Positions 1 to 10,493 are shown, counted from the first letter of the stretch. The stretch: DNA of 64,000 bases from JAPPLB01 sp965208945 (GCA_965208945.1 OZ242366.1:4340001-4404000); one strand, 5' to 3'. Numbers and translations are program-made. Notes: a model not told the origin generated them from the sequence alone.

Positions 1-966
<966 letters not shown>

Positions 967-1127
967 CAGCCCGTGTTGAAACCCCGCGTAGCACCGAGAG
1001 CGGCGAGGCGCCTGGCTGACAAGGCGCGACGAGGGAGCATATTGGACATATTCGACCGAGGAGCAACGCAGTTCAGCCGGGATGCATCGCCGCTTGAATG
1101 CAGCGAGGCCTTTTGACACGGGCTGTT
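967..1127. repeat. Intergenic element with terminal inverted repeats CAGCCCGTGT / ACACGGGCTG
   Basis: Begins one base after the icd stop codon. The ends (967-976 and 1116-1125) are perfect 10 bp inverted repeats, and the ~160 bp interior is GC rich with no credible ORF. A lone CACGGGCTGT motif recurs at 2093-2102 just after mdh, so the ends may belong to a second dispersed family distinct from the CTAG-ended repeat found elsewhere in the window. Function unknown; it could form a hairpin in the icd-mdh transcript. Confidence 0.6.
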
Positions 1128-1155
1128 AAGACCACGGCGACAAGGAGAGAAGCAG

Positions 1156-2085
1156 ATGAGACCCAAAGTTACCGTAGTAGGCGCGGGAAACGTCGGAGCG
1201 AGTTGCGCGCTGCGGCTCGTTGACAAGGAATTGGCCGACGTTGTGCTCGTGGACATCGTCGAGGGAGTGCCTCAAGGCAAGGCGCTCGACATGCTCGAGG
1301 CTGCGCCGATCGAGGGTTCGGACGTGAAGGTGAGCGGGTCGAACGATTACGAGGTCACCGCCAACTCCGACATTGTCGTCATCACGGCCGGCTCGCCTCG
1401 CAAGCCGGGCATGAGCCGCGATGACCTGTTGCTGGGCAACGCCAGGATCATGCGGGCCTGTGTCAAGTCGGCCGTGAAGTACTCGCCGGACAGCATTCTG
1501 ATCATCGTGTCGAATCCGCTGGATGCGATGTGCCATGTGGCCTACGACGAGAGCGGATTTTCGAAGAATCGTGTCATCGGAATGGCGGGCGTGCTGGATA
1601 CCGCCCGCTTCCGGACATTTCTCGCGGAGGCCGCAGACGTTTCGGTCGAGCAAGTGAACGCGTTCGTTCTGGGCGGACACGGCGATACGATGGTTCCGCT
1701 CGTGCGCTTCACCAACGTGGCGGGGATTCCTGTGACCGAGTTGATCGACGCGGAAACGCTGGACAAGATCGTCGACCGCACCCGCAATGGCGGCGCGGAG
1801 ATCGTCAAGTACCTGAAAACAGGCAGCGCCTACTACGCGCCGTCGTCGGCTGTTGTCGAGATGGTCGAATCGATTTTGAAGGACAAGAAGAAAGTGCTGC
1901 CGTGCGCAGCCTATCTCGAAGGCGAGTACGGTGCTGACGGCTTGTTTGTCGGCGTTCCGGTGAAGCTGGGTTCCCATGGTATCGAGAAGATCTACGAGCT
2001 GCCGTTGATCGGCGAGGAAAAGGCGGCCTTCCGGAACAGCGTCGATGCCGTGGCGGAGCTGGTCAAGGTGTTGAACGCGGGCTGA
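1156..2085 (+). CDS. mdh: Malate dehydrogenase (LDH/MDH superfamily)
   Basis: Interconverts malate and oxaloacetate with NAD(H) in the TCA cycle, cytoplasmic. 309 aa, normal for the LDH-like MDH class. The N-terminal Rossmann motif is GAGNVGASCA (residues ~8-17). Substrate-binding arginines lie in SPRKPGMSRDDLL, and the catalytic histidine in GGHGDTMVP. The start is supported by an AAGGAGAG ribosome-binding site at 1142-1149. Follows icd across an inverted-repeat element, so the two may be cotranscribed or separated by that hairpin. Confidence 0.95.
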   Translation: MRPKVTVVGAGNVGASCALRLVDKELADVVLVDIVEGVPQGKALDMLEAAPIEGSDVKVSGSNDYEVTANSDIVVITAGSPRKPGMSRDDLLLGNARIMRACVKSAVKYSPDSILIIVSNPLDAMCHVAYDESGFSKNRVIGMAGVLDTARFRTFLAEAADVSVEQVNAFVLGGHGDTMVPLVRFTNVAGIPVTELIDAETLDKIVDRTRNGGAEIVKYLKTGSAYYAPSSAVVEMVESILKDKKKVLPCAAYLEGEYGADGLFVGVPVKLGSHGIEKIYELPLIGEEKAAFRNSVDAVAELVKVLNAG

Positions 2086-2359
2086 CCGTCTCCACGGGCT
2101 GTCCAACAGGACCGCCGCTTCCGGCGCGCTTGGGAAGGGGTGCAGCGGCCTTCATGCGCGCCTGGAACAGAGGGCGCCGGCTAAGGGCGTTTCCGAGATT
2201 CGTAGGTCGCTCGTTTCCGACCCGCCCAGGCTCATTTCAGGATCGACCTTGCATAAAAAAATTTCTGGGGGTGCCAAATCCGCGGGAATGGTGTATAGTA
2301 TGGAAACGCTCTGAGGGAGAGAAGGTCTTTCTTCGGAACGAATAGGAGGATATGGATCG

Positions 2360-2656
2360 ATGAAACGGATTCTGGCACTGATGGCCATCATGATGCTGGT
2401 CAGCAGTGTGTGCATGGCCGGCGAATACACTGGCTATCTCAGTGATAAAAAGTGCGCCAATGCCAAAGCTGCTCATGCCGGATGCGCCAAGAACTGCGTC
2501 AACGGAGGTCAACCGATCGTTCTCGTCGAAGAGGGCGAGGGCGGCAAGGTCTATGACATCCACAACCAGGACGCGGTCAAGGACAAAGTCGGTGAGAAAG
2601 TGACGGTTACCGGCAAGCTGAGTGGCAGCAGCCTGCACGTTGACAGCGTGAAATAG
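2360..2656 (+). CDS. Small secreted cysteine-containing protein, paralogue of the one at 62252
   Basis: 98 aa with an N-terminal signal peptide (MKRILALMAIMMLVSSVCMA), so exported. The mature part begins GEYTGYLSDKKCA and holds a C...HAGC-x3-C cysteine cluster followed by a short beta-rich tail ending in a VTGKLSG...VDSV pattern. The protein at 62252 has the same plan (GEWTGYLMDTMCA, then C-x3-C, then VTGEM...VESV), so the two are paralogues. The C-x3-C with a nearby His could be a metal site or disulfide, which is inference. A good AGGAGG ribosome-binding site (2344-2349) selects the ATG at 2360. A TATAGT at 2294 may be a -10 box but lacks a clear -35. Molecular role unknown. Confidence 0.75.
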   Translation: MKRILALMAIMMLVSSVCMAGEYTGYLSDKKCANAKAAHAGCAKNCVNGGQPIVLVEEGEGGKVYDIHNQDAVKDKVGEKVTVTGKLSGSSLHVDSVK

Positions 2657-2708
2657 CCGCAAGCGGCTCGAAGATATTCGCGCGGAGTCTCCGCGCGAGG
2701 TCTCTCTA
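2655..2708. terminator. Two hairpins after the small secreted gene
   Basis: AGCCGC-AA-GCGGCT overlaps the stop codon and is followed by a stronger hairpin CGCGCGGAG-T-CTCCGCGCG near 2690-2708. There is no long T-run after either, so any termination role is uncertain. Confidence 0.4.
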
Positions 2709-3017
2709 CAGTTAGCGAGGACACCTGTGCCCCGACGGTGTGCAGGTGTTTTCTGCTTTCTGGGCCAAAACGAGCAGCAACCGCGGATCGCCCGGCAAGG
2801 CAGGATGATTCCACCGCTTCCGGCTTGCCGTTGATATCGAAGAGCCCCACGGCCTGAAGCAAAAACGCTCTCTCTACCTCACTTCCTCCTGTTGCCCTGT
2901 TGCCAAAGAGCGCTACTGGTCTCAGTGGATATTCCCGCCGCGCTGATGTGAAACCCACCGGGTCAAGAGGTGTTGACACCGATCCGGATGTTTCCCGCTT
3001 GTATGATCCGCCTCGGA

Positions 3018-3185
3018 CCGGCAAGCAAGCGCAACGAAGTCCTGGCGGTCATAATCGCCTCCTTCGGCTCTCGTGTTACGAAACACGGCCTTTAGGGTTC
3101 ACAGGCCGTCAGACATTTCTTCTGGAGCGAACCAGGCCCCGCCAATGGTTTTCACGAGACACGAAACACGAATCACGGCCTTTGA
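3018..3185 (+). repeat. Mosaic remnant of the CTAG-ended repeat with heptamer track
   Basis: Contains the right-central part of the 185 bp repeat (GGCAAGCAAGCGCAACGAAG), then the module GGCCGTCAGACATTTCTTCT followed by GGAGCGAACC (also near 11790 and 35250). It ends with a 7-base-period CACGARN track. The rest of 2709-3208 shows no gene I can support. Confidence 0.6.
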
Positions 3186-3208
3186 GTTCTTGTAGGGATG
3201 TCCCGTCC

Positions 3209-4315
3209 CTATGCGATGGTCTGTCTCCGCCCAGTTTCTGCGGCGCGGTAGCTGGCGAAAACGGTCTTCAGCACGCGTAGGCTGTCATCGGAGCTGAGTG
3301 GCGCCCGATCGAGACCGGCGGACGCCCGCACGCATGCCTTCACGAAAGGCGTGTACCCGGAAGGGCCGTCGAAGCTTTCTACCCGCTGGACTTGGGGTTG
3401 TTCTTCGCCTTGGCTGTACCACTGAAGGGGCAGGCCGCCGTGCCTCTCGATTTGCAGCCAGCCGTCAGATCCCCAGATCTTGATGTGTGAGTGGTAACCC
3501 TTGTCCAGGTAGTAGCCCGAGGTGATCGTGCCGAAGACGCCGTTCTCGAACCGCAGGGCGACAGCGGCGGAATCCTCGACGTCGATCGGTTGTCCGCCGA
3601 CGTTGCCCGCGAAGCCTGCCACATCGGTGATGCTCAAGCCGGTCAGGAACATCGCCAGATCCAGCCAGTGAATGCCGAGCCAGATGAGGTGGCCGCCGCC
3701 GGCCCGCTCCTTCTGGGCGTACCATCGTCCGTGGTATTCGGGACGGGTCAGCCGGGTCTGGTCGGCGATCAGGTGGAGTTCTACTCCGTAGATCTTGCCG
3801 ATCTTGCCTTCTTGGATCAGCCGGCTTGCCTCGCGGACTTCCGGATTGAGTCGGTTCGCCAGCGCGAGCATCAGGTGCCGGCCGGCCCCGTTCGCCTTCT
3901 GGACAAGTTTCTCGAAATCTTCTGCGCGGACGCACGAAGGCTTTTCGGCCATGACATGGCAACCGGCCTCCAGCGCGGCCTCGATGGCCGGCGGCGCAAG
4001 TAGCGCTTCCATCGAGACCAGAGCCATGACAGGTTTCTCGCGGGAGAACATTTCTTGCGGGGTCGAGTAGGTCGCCGCGAGTTTGGCCCCCAGGGCGCTG
4101 CGTGCGGCCGTAGCGTTTTCGCCGCCCTCATCGGAGAGCACGACGCGGTTCACTTCGGGAGTGTCGGCGAGTGCGCTGAAATAAGCGCCCAGGTGGGCGC
4201 CGCCGGCGTGGGTGATCACGCCGACTTCGATCGGTTCGGACATGGCTTTCGATGGCTGCGCGGAAAGGGCGGCTCCCGCGCCCAGGATCTTTGTGAATGT
4301 TCGTCGTTGCATCAT
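3209..4315 (-). CDS. Gfo/Idh/MocA family oxidoreductase with Tat-like leader
   Basis: 368 aa. NAD(P)-dependent oxidoreductase fold, probably acting on a sugar or sugar-derived substrate outside the cytoplasm. The N-terminus MMQRRTFTKILGAGAALSA has the twin arginine and hydrophobic core of a Tat-type leader. The Rossmann part follows (VGVITHAGGAHLGAYF), then the family dinucleotide/substrate motif as AEKPS (residues ~126-130) and a C-terminal alpha/beta domain with a conserved GIHWLDL. The start has GAGG 4-7 bases upstream. It is followed on the same strand by another Gfo/Idh/MocA gene beyond a CTAG repeat. Substrate cannot be told from sequence. Confidence 0.85.
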   Translation of the reverse strand: MMQRRTFTKILGAGAALSAQPSKAMSEPIEVGVITHAGGAHLGAYFSALADTPEVNRVVLSDEGGENATAARSALGAKLAATYSTPQEMFSREKPVMALVSMEALLAPPAIEAALEAGCHVMAEKPSCVRAEDFEKLVQKANGAGRHLMLALANRLNPEVREASRLIQEGKIGKIYGVELHLIADQTRLTRPEYHGRWYAQKERAGGGHLIWLGIHWLDLAMFLTGLSITDVAGFAGNVGGQPIDVEDSAAVALRFENGVFGTITSGYYLDKGYHSHIKIWGSDGWLQIERHGGLPLQWYSQGEEQPQVQRVESFDGPSGYTPFVKACVRASAGLDRAPLSSDDSLRVLKTVFASYRAAETGRRQTIA

Positions 4316-4343
4316 CCAACCTCGGCTGCGGCGCCGGGGAAGG

Positions 4344-4528
4344 CTAGCCTGTATTTCTTACCACGTGGCGAGACGAAGTGCGTGAGAGGGCCGCCAGGAC
4401 GAGGCGCGAGCCGCTTGGCGCGCGCAGGTGTACTTGAACTGTACATCGAGCACGGCAAGCAAGCGCAACGAAGTAATGGCGGTCATATCATGTGCTTCGG
4501 CCGTCTTGCGGTGAGAAATGCAGGCTAA
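4344..4528 (+). repeat. CTAG-ended 185 bp hairpin repeat, full copy
   Basis: Full element in the common orientation. The left end is CTAGCCTGTATTTCTTACCAC and the right end GCGGTGAGAAATGCAGGCTA. The apical hairpin is changed from CGTAC/GTACG to TGTAC/GTACA, a compensatory C-G to T-A change supporting a real stem. The right end supplies the TAG stop of the minus-strand gene 4525-5778. Confidence 0.9.
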
Positions 4529-5778
4529 CCTTCGCTGATCTCTCCCGTGTCGGGATCGAAGCGCATGCGGCGGCCGCTCCATAGAGCGTCGGTCGACATG
4601 ATGCAGGCGACCGAATGCCCGTATCCGGCTTCGGGGGGCGCGTAGAGATCTTGTGGAGCCCGCCGCCGGATGCAGTCCAGCCAGTTCGCCATGTGGTGCT
4701 TCGTTCCGGGCTTCTCGGGAATCTCCGTCGTCTCCTGCAGGGTATTCGGGTTCTTGCTCCCGTCCCCGGAGATTTTCCACTCGTCTTCAACCACCATCGT
4801 GCCCTTCGTGCCTTGCACGCGGGTCATGCGCCCTGAGGCGTTGATCAGCGTTGTCGAATACGTCGCCAGAAATTCCTTGCCCGGCTGCCCGTATTTGAGG
4901 ACGACCTGAATCGTATCGGGATTCTCGCGGTAGTCATGCCACTTGAGGATCGCTCCCTCGGCGACAACCGTCACGGGATACGCTTCTCCGGTCAGCATAT
5001 GAACGACGTCGATCCCGTGAGTCATCCACTGGTCGATGATGGCGCTGGAGAACTCGCGGAACAGCCGGAACGACCGATAGATCTTGGGATCGAAGGGACG
5101 ATAAGGTTTGCCCATCAGGAAAGCGTTCCAATCCACGTCGCTTTCCTTGAGCGAGGCAAGCTCCTCGGATTTTTTGGCCCAGCGAAAAGGACTGTAGGCG
5201 TTCCAGACCACATCGACCTTGACGACATCGCCGATGCGGCCCTCCGCAACCCAATCCATGGCCGTGCGGTAGCGGGGATAGCTGCGGCGCTGCGTACCGT
5301 TCTGGACGATACGGCCCGTTCTCCGGACCGCTTCGTAGGCCGCATTCAACTCGCCGATGACGTTGCCCATCGGTTTCTCGCAGTAAACGTCCTTGCCGGC
5401 TTCGACGGCGGCCTTGAGCATCTTGGCGTGCTGGTGATCGGGGGTCGCGATGATGACGGCGTCGATGTCTTTGTCGGCCAGCAGGTCTTCGTGCTGTGGA
5501 TACGTCTTTGCCTCGGTCCCGTAGGATTCACCCACGACCTTCGCCGCGGCGTCGAGGCGCTGCTTCCAGATATCGCAGACTGCGGTGACGCGGGCATTGA
5601 ATTGGCTGCCGAACTCGATGCACTCCTTCATGACGCGGGTGCCTCGGCCGCCAGGGCCGATCACCCCGACGCGGAGGGTATCGTTGGCGCTTCGAGCAAC
5701 GGGCGTGGATGAAGCGGCCGCCAGGGCGGCCGCCGAGCTGCTCAGGAATCTCCGTCGGTCAAGCATGTTGTTGGACAT
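4525..5778 (-). CDS. Gfo/Idh/MocA family oxidoreductase, Tat-exported
   Basis: 417 aa from the ATG at 5778, chosen over a longer frame because GAGGAGAA lies just upstream and the leader LDRRRFLSSSAAALAAASS starts there. The Rossmann motif is GVIGPGGRGTRV, followed by CDIWKQR at the second beta-strand. The catalytic-region CEKPMGN lies near residue 135, and WNAFLMGKP with IYRSFRLFREFSSAIIDQW are typical of the large planctomycete/acidobacterial exported subfamily. The upstream extension of the frame is not convincing. The stop codon TAG is inside the CTAG end of the neighbouring repeat. Substrate unknown. Confidence 0.88.
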   Translation of the reverse strand: MSNNMLDRRRFLSSSAAALAAASSTPVARSANDTLRVGVIGPGGRGTRVMKECIEFGSQFNARVTAVCDIWKQRLDAAAKVVGESYGTEAKTYPQHEDLLADKDIDAVIIATPDHQHAKMLKAAVEAGKDVYCEKPMGNVIGELNAAYEAVRRTGRIVQNGTQRRSYPRYRTAMDWVAEGRIGDVVKVDVVWNAYSPFRWAKKSEELASLKESDVDWNAFLMGKPYRPFDPKIYRSFRLFREFSSAIIDQWMTHGIDVVHMLTGEAYPVTVVAEGAILKWHDYRENPDTIQVVLKYGQPGKEFLATYSTTLINASGRMTRVQGTKGTMVVEDEWKISGDGSKNPNTLQETTEIPEKPGTKHHMANWLDCIRRRAPQDLYAPPEAGYGHSVACIMSTDALWSGRRMRFDPDTGEISEG

Positions 5779-5883
5779 GATGGGTTCTCCTCTGCGGGTT
5801 CTGGCTGTATGGTGGGCCAAACGCAGGAAATATGCAAGGCCCCCGGCGGAATTTGCAATCGTGTCGACCAGCAAGATGCTCCC

Positions 5884-6075
5884 CTGGCCTGCATTTCTCA
5901 CCACGTGGCGAGGCGAAGTGCGTGAGAGGGACGCCAGGACGAGGCGCGCGCCGGGCGGAGGAAAAAGGCGCGCGCACACGGTCTTTAGGTTTTTCACGAA
6001 TCACGAAACACGAAACACGAATCACGGCCTTTTTTCGCGTACTCCGGCCGTCATGCGGTGAGAAATGCAGGCTGG
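5884..6075 (+). repeat. CTAG-type repeat, variant B with heptamer track
   Basis: Has the left and right terminal inverted repeats of the family, but the middle is replaced by CGGGCGGAGGAAAAAGGCGC and a CACGAAT/CACGAAA 7-base-period track. Same orientation as all intact copies although the left neighbour is on the minus strand and the right one on the plus strand. Confidence 0.8.
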
Positions 6076-6123
6076 TCGCATCCGCCCCTTCATGCAAAGC
6101 CTTGACGTGGAAAAATACAAGGG

Positions 6124-8568
6124 ATGATTCGTTGGGCGGCAGTCTGTTTGTTGCTGGGGACGCCTCTGGCGGCGCAGGACATGACGGCCGGCCTCGTCGG
6201 CGAATACCGCGACGATCAGCGGTCCGTCAATCTGGCGGTCGCTTCACCGAACTTTTATCTTCATCCCGGCGAATCGCTCCATCCGGCGTTGCGTCCTTCG
6301 TTCGAGGCCGAGTGGACCGGCTGGCTGTCCATTCTCAGGACCGGGACTTATTCTTTCCGCGGCGCGGCAATAGCCGTCAATGGACATGCGGTCGGCGCGG
6401 GCGGGATGCCGCTCGATCCGGGGCGGCATGAGATTCGAATCTCATACCGGCGTCAGGCTGGACCGGCTGCGCTGCAAATCATGTGGAAGGCGGAACACTT
6501 CGACTGGGAACCGATCCCCACGGACCGCTTCTTTCACGACCCCCGGGAGGTGGACGAAGATCATCGATGGGTCGAAAAGGGCCGTCGTCTCGCCGAAAAA
6601 CTGGGCTGTGCGAACTGCCACGATGCGGCGTCTCCCTCCTTGCGGGCGCGACCGGGGCCCAGCCTTCTGGGGATTGGCTCGCGGCGGAAGAGCCCGTGGC
6701 TCTATCACTGGCTGCGAGACCCTGCCGGATTCCGTTCTGACTCTCTGATGCCTGACAGCCTCGGGAGCGATCGGAAGTACCGCGACGTTGCTGCTTATCT
6801 GGCTGCTCAGGTTTCCCAAGAGCCGCCAAACGACATTGGAAGGATCGGGGGGCGTGATCGGGAAACGGGACGGTCTCTCTTGAATTCGCTGGGGTGCCGT
6901 GCCTGTCATCATCGAAACTCGCTGGACCTGGTCGGGCTCGGGTCGAAGATGGATGCTGCGGCACTCGCCGCATACCTCGAGGACCCGACGCCATACGATC
7001 GGAGCGGCGAGATGCCCTCGTTGAACCTGACCCCCCAGGAAGCAAAGCAACTGGCAGGCGCTTTGGTCGATTCGAGGAATGAAACCTATGAGGTCGGGTT
7101 CACTGGCGGGAATGCGGATCGTGGCGAGGAGTTGATTCGCTCTGCCCGGTGTTCGGCCTGTCACGAGTTGGCCCCCGGCAATGACAAGGAGCCGCTGCAC
7201 CGCTTGCCGGATATGAGCAGCCTGCGCTCCGGCCGAGGGTGCCTGTCCCCTGAACCGGCCGGGTCCGTTCCCCGTTTTCGGTTGTCTGCTGAGGAACGCC
7301 GCGCTTTGACGGCATTCGTGAAGTGGTATCGCGCCGCTCCGGATATCAGCCCGGCCCCGGTCTACGATTTCTATCGGCGGCTCGCGCAACTGCGCTGCAC
7401 GGCTTGTCATGCGTTGGACTCGACCAAGCCCACGCTGTCGATTGCCGAAACGGGGCCGCCCCTCACCGGTCTCGGTTGGCGGATGACGCAGATGTGGATG
7501 CGAGGTGTTCTCATGGGAACCAATCGTACTCACGCCGAAATCGAGCTTCGCATGCCGCGGTACCAGGAGGCGCAGATGCTGCCGTTGGTGGACGGCTTTG
7601 CGCGTTCGGCGGGACTGAATCCGGGTACGCATGGGACGATCCCTGAAGAAATCTCGCCAATGAGCGCGGTCGGCGTGGACATGCTCGGCACGAACACGGC
7701 GGCAGGCGGCCTGGGGTGTATCGGCTGTCATGGTTTCGGCGAACACGATGCTCTCGGTGAAGAAGGCCCGCCGCTCACGGAAGTCGCGCGGAGAGTCCGG
7801 AATGAGTGGTTCCGGCGTTGGATGCGGGACCCGGCGCGCATCCTGTCCGGCACCTCGATGCCCAACTACTTTGGCTCGCTCCCGGCCGATGTCGCGGGCG
7901 CCAGGATCGATGCGTTGTGGGCCGCGCTTTCCCTTGGGGAAAAGATGCCGCTGCCCGAAGGCTTCGAGCACGCCCGCGGCGAAAAAGGCAGCGAAGCTCT
8001 TCCGGTGGCGATGGACAAGCCCATCGTCATTCGTTTCGATATGCCGGAAGCCACACCGGCCGCGATCGCGGTCGGATTGCCCGATGGCGTCTCTTTTTGC
8101 TTTGACGCCGGAGAATCGCGGCTGCGCTATGCCTGGCTCGGCGGCTTCGTCGATATGACCGGCACGCTTTACGAGAAACGCGACAGGGAAACCAGGTTGA
8201 CTCGCACGGCCGAGATCATCGGCGAGATTTTTTATCGCTCCGGCGGGTTCCCTCTCCGCGTCAACGACTTGCAGTATCTCCCGCAGCGGCGTTTCCGAGG
8301 ATATCGGCTGGTCGACGGCCATCCGGAGTTCCACTACCAGGTTGAAGGACTGGATGTGTACGAGCGGATTACCGCAAACGAATCCGGCTCCGGCATCGTG
8401 CGGAATTTCCGGGTTGCGGAAGTGGATCGGCCGATGTGGTTGCTGGCGACTCCGGGAGCCGGCTACTCGATTCAGTCCTCGCTGTCAGCGGAGGCTGACG
8501 GTCGATTCCGCATTCCGCCAGGTCGGGACGTTACGTTCTCCATGACGATCACGGCGGTTCCCCATTGA
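6124..8568 (+). CDS. Secreted protein with five c-type haem motifs and a PA14-like N-terminus
   Basis: 814 aa. Signal peptide MIRWAAVCLLLGTPLAAQ. Residues ~25-140 resemble a PA14-like beta domain (sugar-binding type). Five CXXCH motifs follow: CANCH ~162, CRACH ~258, CSACH ~343, CTACH ~424 and CIGCH ~532, each a cytochrome c-like segment. The C-terminal ~200 residues are beta rich and unrecognised. It should be a periplasmic or surface electron carrier or oxidoreductase partner. The next gene is a dehydrogenase-like beta-propeller, so an electron-transfer pair is plausible but inferred. The long minus-strand frame across it is a GC shadow. Confidence 0.8.
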   Translation: MIRWAAVCLLLGTPLAAQDMTAGLVGEYRDDQRSVNLAVASPNFYLHPGESLHPALRPSFEAEWTGWLSILRTGTYSFRGAAIAVNGHAVGAGGMPLDPGRHEIRISYRRQAGPAALQIMWKAEHFDWEPIPTDRFFHDPREVDEDHRWVEKGRRLAEKLGCANCHDAASPSLRARPGPSLLGIGSRRKSPWLYHWLRDPAGFRSDSLMPDSLGSDRKYRDVAAYLAAQVSQEPPNDIGRIGGRDRETGRSLLNSLGCRACHHRNSLDLVGLGSKMDAAALAAYLEDPTPYDRSGEMPSLNLTPQEAKQLAGALVDSRNETYEVGFTGGNADRGEELIRSARCSACHELAPGNDKEPLHRLPDMSSLRSGRGCLSPEPAGSVPRFRLSAEERRALTAFVKWYRAAPDISPAPVYDFYRRLAQLRCTACHALDSTKPTLSIAETGPPLTGLGWRMTQMWMRGVLMGTNRTHAEIELRMPRYQEAQMLPLVDGFARSAGLNPGTHGTIPEEISPMSAVGVDMLGTNTAAGGLGCIGCHGFGEHDALGEEGPPLTEVARRVRNEWFRRWMRDPARILSGTSMPNYFGSLPADVAGARIDALWAALSLGEKMPLPEGFEHARGEKGSEALPVAMDKPIVIRFDMPEATPAAIAVGLPDGVSFCFDAGESRLRYAWLGGFVDMTGTLYEKRDRETRLTRTAEIIGEIFYRSGGFPLRVNDLQYLPQRRFRGYRLVDGHPEFHYQVEGLDVYERITANESGSGIVRNFRVAEVDRPMWLLATPGAGYSIQSSLSAEADGRFRIPPGRDVTFSMTITAVPH

Positions 8569-8596
8569 TGGGTAAAACGACAGGCAAAGCCTGGGT

Positions 8597-8780
8597 TAGC
8601 CTGCATTTCTCACCACGTGGCGAGGCGAAGTGCGTGAGAGGGGTATCAGGACGAGGCGCGAGCCGCTTGGCGCGCGCAGGCGTACTTGAACAGTACGTTG
8701 AGCACGGCAAGCAAGCGCAACGAAGTCCTGGCGGTCGTATCGCGTGCTTCGACCGTCGGGTGGTGAGAAATGCAGGCTAG
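8597..8780 (+). repeat. CTAG-ended hairpin repeat, full copy
   Basis: Complete 184 bp copy with uninterrupted apical site CGTACT-TGAAC-AGTACG. Ends 16 bases before the next start codon, so it sits in the leader of the downstream gene. Confidence 0.92.
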
Positions 8781-8796
8781 TTACGCGGAGAGGGTG

Positions 8797-10296
8797 ATGG
8801 CCGCAATTCCGGTAGTCGTGATGTGGTTGTGCTTCACGTTCAGGCTCGTGGCGCAAGTCCCGTCGGACGCCTACCGGGTCGAATCCGTCCCGACGCCGAA
8901 GGGCATCGCCCCGGAAGTGAGTTCGATCTGCTTTGGACCCGACGGCCTCTTGTACGCCACATTCAGGCGCGGGTACATTTACTCGCTCGACACCGCGACC
9001 GGTCGCTGGCGGCGCTTCGCTACCGGACTGCACAACCCTCTCGGCATCCTGGCCGGCGGGCATGGCGAGTTCTTCGTCGCTCAGATCCCGGAGTTGACCC
9101 GAGTCGTCGACACCGACCGCGACGGCGAAGCCGACTTGTTTGAAACGCTGTCCGACGGTTGGGGGCTTTCCGGGAACTATCACGAATTCATCGCGGGACC
9201 TGTCCGCGACGCTGACGGCAATTTCTACGTGAGCCTCGGTCTCGCTTCCCGCGGGGCGGAACCACGGCCCCCGGTACGCGGAGAAATGACGGTTCGTGGG
9301 AGGCAGTCCGGGAATCCGGAAGAGGGCAAGGTCAATCGGGTCGGACACTACTCGCCGGTCCCGTACCGCGGTTGTGCGGTGAAGATCACTCCGGCCGGGA
9401 AACTCTCTCTGTTTGCCTGCGGCTTCCGGCAACCGAACGGATTGGGCATGAGTCCCCAAGGCGAGCTTTTTTCCGCGGATAACCAGGGTGACTGGGTGGG
9501 AACGTCGCCGCTGCATCACGTCACCGAAAGGTCCTTTCACGGGCACCCGGCATCATTGAACTGGCATCCGGATTTCGCCGGTCGGGACCCGGTTGAGATC
9601 CCGATCGCGGAGCTGGACCGGAAGCGCAAGCGGCCGGCCATCCTGTTTCCGCAGAACGATATGGGCGGCTCGATCGCCCACCCCGTGTTCGACGTGTCCG
9701 AGGGCGGGTTCGGTCCCTATGCGGGACAGCTCTTCGTTGCCGAATGGACCTATCCGCGAATCCACCGCGTCGACCTCGAAGTCGTTGGCGGCGAATACCA
9801 GGGAGCCGCTTTCCCGTTCGTCTATGAGAACGGCCTGCGCATGGCGAACAACCGTATGGCGTTCTCGACCGACGGAAAGAGCCTCTACATCGCCCAGACT
9901 TCCCGCATCTGGGGCTCGATCGAGGGGCTTCAGAAGATTACGTGGACCGGCCGGGTTCCCATGGATATCCTGTCGATGAAGCTGACCCCGGGGGGCTTCG
10001 AGCTGACGTTCACGAAGCCGGTCGATCCGGCAACGGCCGCACGGCCGGCAGCTTATTCGATGACCAGCTACTACTACCGGTACCATGCAAACTACGGCTC
10101 TCCGAAAACCGATCTGGTCCCGGTGAAGGTCGAGAAAGTTGAACTCTCCGCTGATGGCTCCCGTGCAACCCTGACGCTGGATCAGCTCGTACCGGGCCGA
10201 GTCTACGACCTGCGGCCGTCCGGCATCAAGGCGGCCGACGGCGAGCCCCTGGCGGCAACGATAGCCGCCTACACGCTGAATCGGCTCAAGGAATAG
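8797..10296 (+). CDS. Exported sugar dehydrogenase-like beta-propeller protein
   Basis: 499 aa from the ATG at 8797 (GGAGAG just upstream). An earlier ATG at 8770 lies inside the repeat and would spoil the signal peptide MAAIPVVVMWLCFTFRLVAQ. The body resembles the membrane-bound/PQQ glucose-sorbosone dehydrogenase propeller group: GISSICFGPDGLLY-like repeats, VDTDRDGEADLFETL, and GFRQPNGLGMSPQGELFSADNQGDW. A C-terminal domain (~residues 390-499) looks like an Ig-type beta-sandwich. Predicted periplasmic; substrate and cofactor are not determinable here. The stop codon TAG is the TAG of the following repeat. Confidence 0.75.
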   Translation: MAAIPVVVMWLCFTFRLVAQVPSDAYRVESVPTPKGIAPEVSSICFGPDGLLYATFRRGYIYSLDTATGRWRRFATGLHNPLGILAGGHGEFFVAQIPELTRVVDTDRDGEADLFETLSDGWGLSGNYHEFIAGPVRDADGNFYVSLGLASRGAEPRPPVRGEMTVRGRQSGNPEEGKVNRVGHYSPVPYRGCAVKITPAGKLSLFACGFRQPNGLGMSPQGELFSADNQGDWVGTSPLHHVTERSFHGHPASLNWHPDFAGRDPVEIPIAELDRKRKRPAILFPQNDMGGSIAHPVFDVSEGGFGPYAGQLFVAEWTYPRIHRVDLEVVGGEYQGAAFPFVYENGLRMANNRMAFSTDGKSLYIAQTSRIWGSIEGLQKITWTGRVPMDILSMKLTPGGFELTFTKPVDPATAARPAAYSMTSYYYRYHANYGSPKTDLVPVKVEKVELSADGSRATLTLDQLVPGRVYDLRPSGIKAADGEPLAATIAAYTLNRLKE

Positions 10297-10477
10297 CCTG
10301 CCTTTCTCACCACGCGGTGAGGCGAAGTGCGTGAGAGGGCCGTCAGGACGAGGCGCGCGCCGCTTGACGCGCGCAGGCGTACTTGAACCGTACGTTGAGC
10401 ACGGCAAGCAAGCGCAACGAAGTCCTGGCGGTCGTATCGCGTGCTTCGACCGTCGGGTAGTGAGAAATGCAGGATAG
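10294..10477 (+). repeat. CTAG-ended hairpin repeat, full copy; supplies upstream stop codon
   Basis: Left end TAGCCTGCCTTTCTCACCAC begins with the stop codon of the propeller gene. The apical site carries the C variant (TTGAACCGTACG), the same variant found at the IS copy at 49525. Confidence 0.9.
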
Positions 10478-10493
10478 GCCCAATCGGCTGCCT

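Noticed and set aside
6442..8334. Long minus-strand frame of 630 codons
   Set aside because: Antisense to the five-CXXCH gene, has no domain of its own and is explained by high GC in the third codon position.
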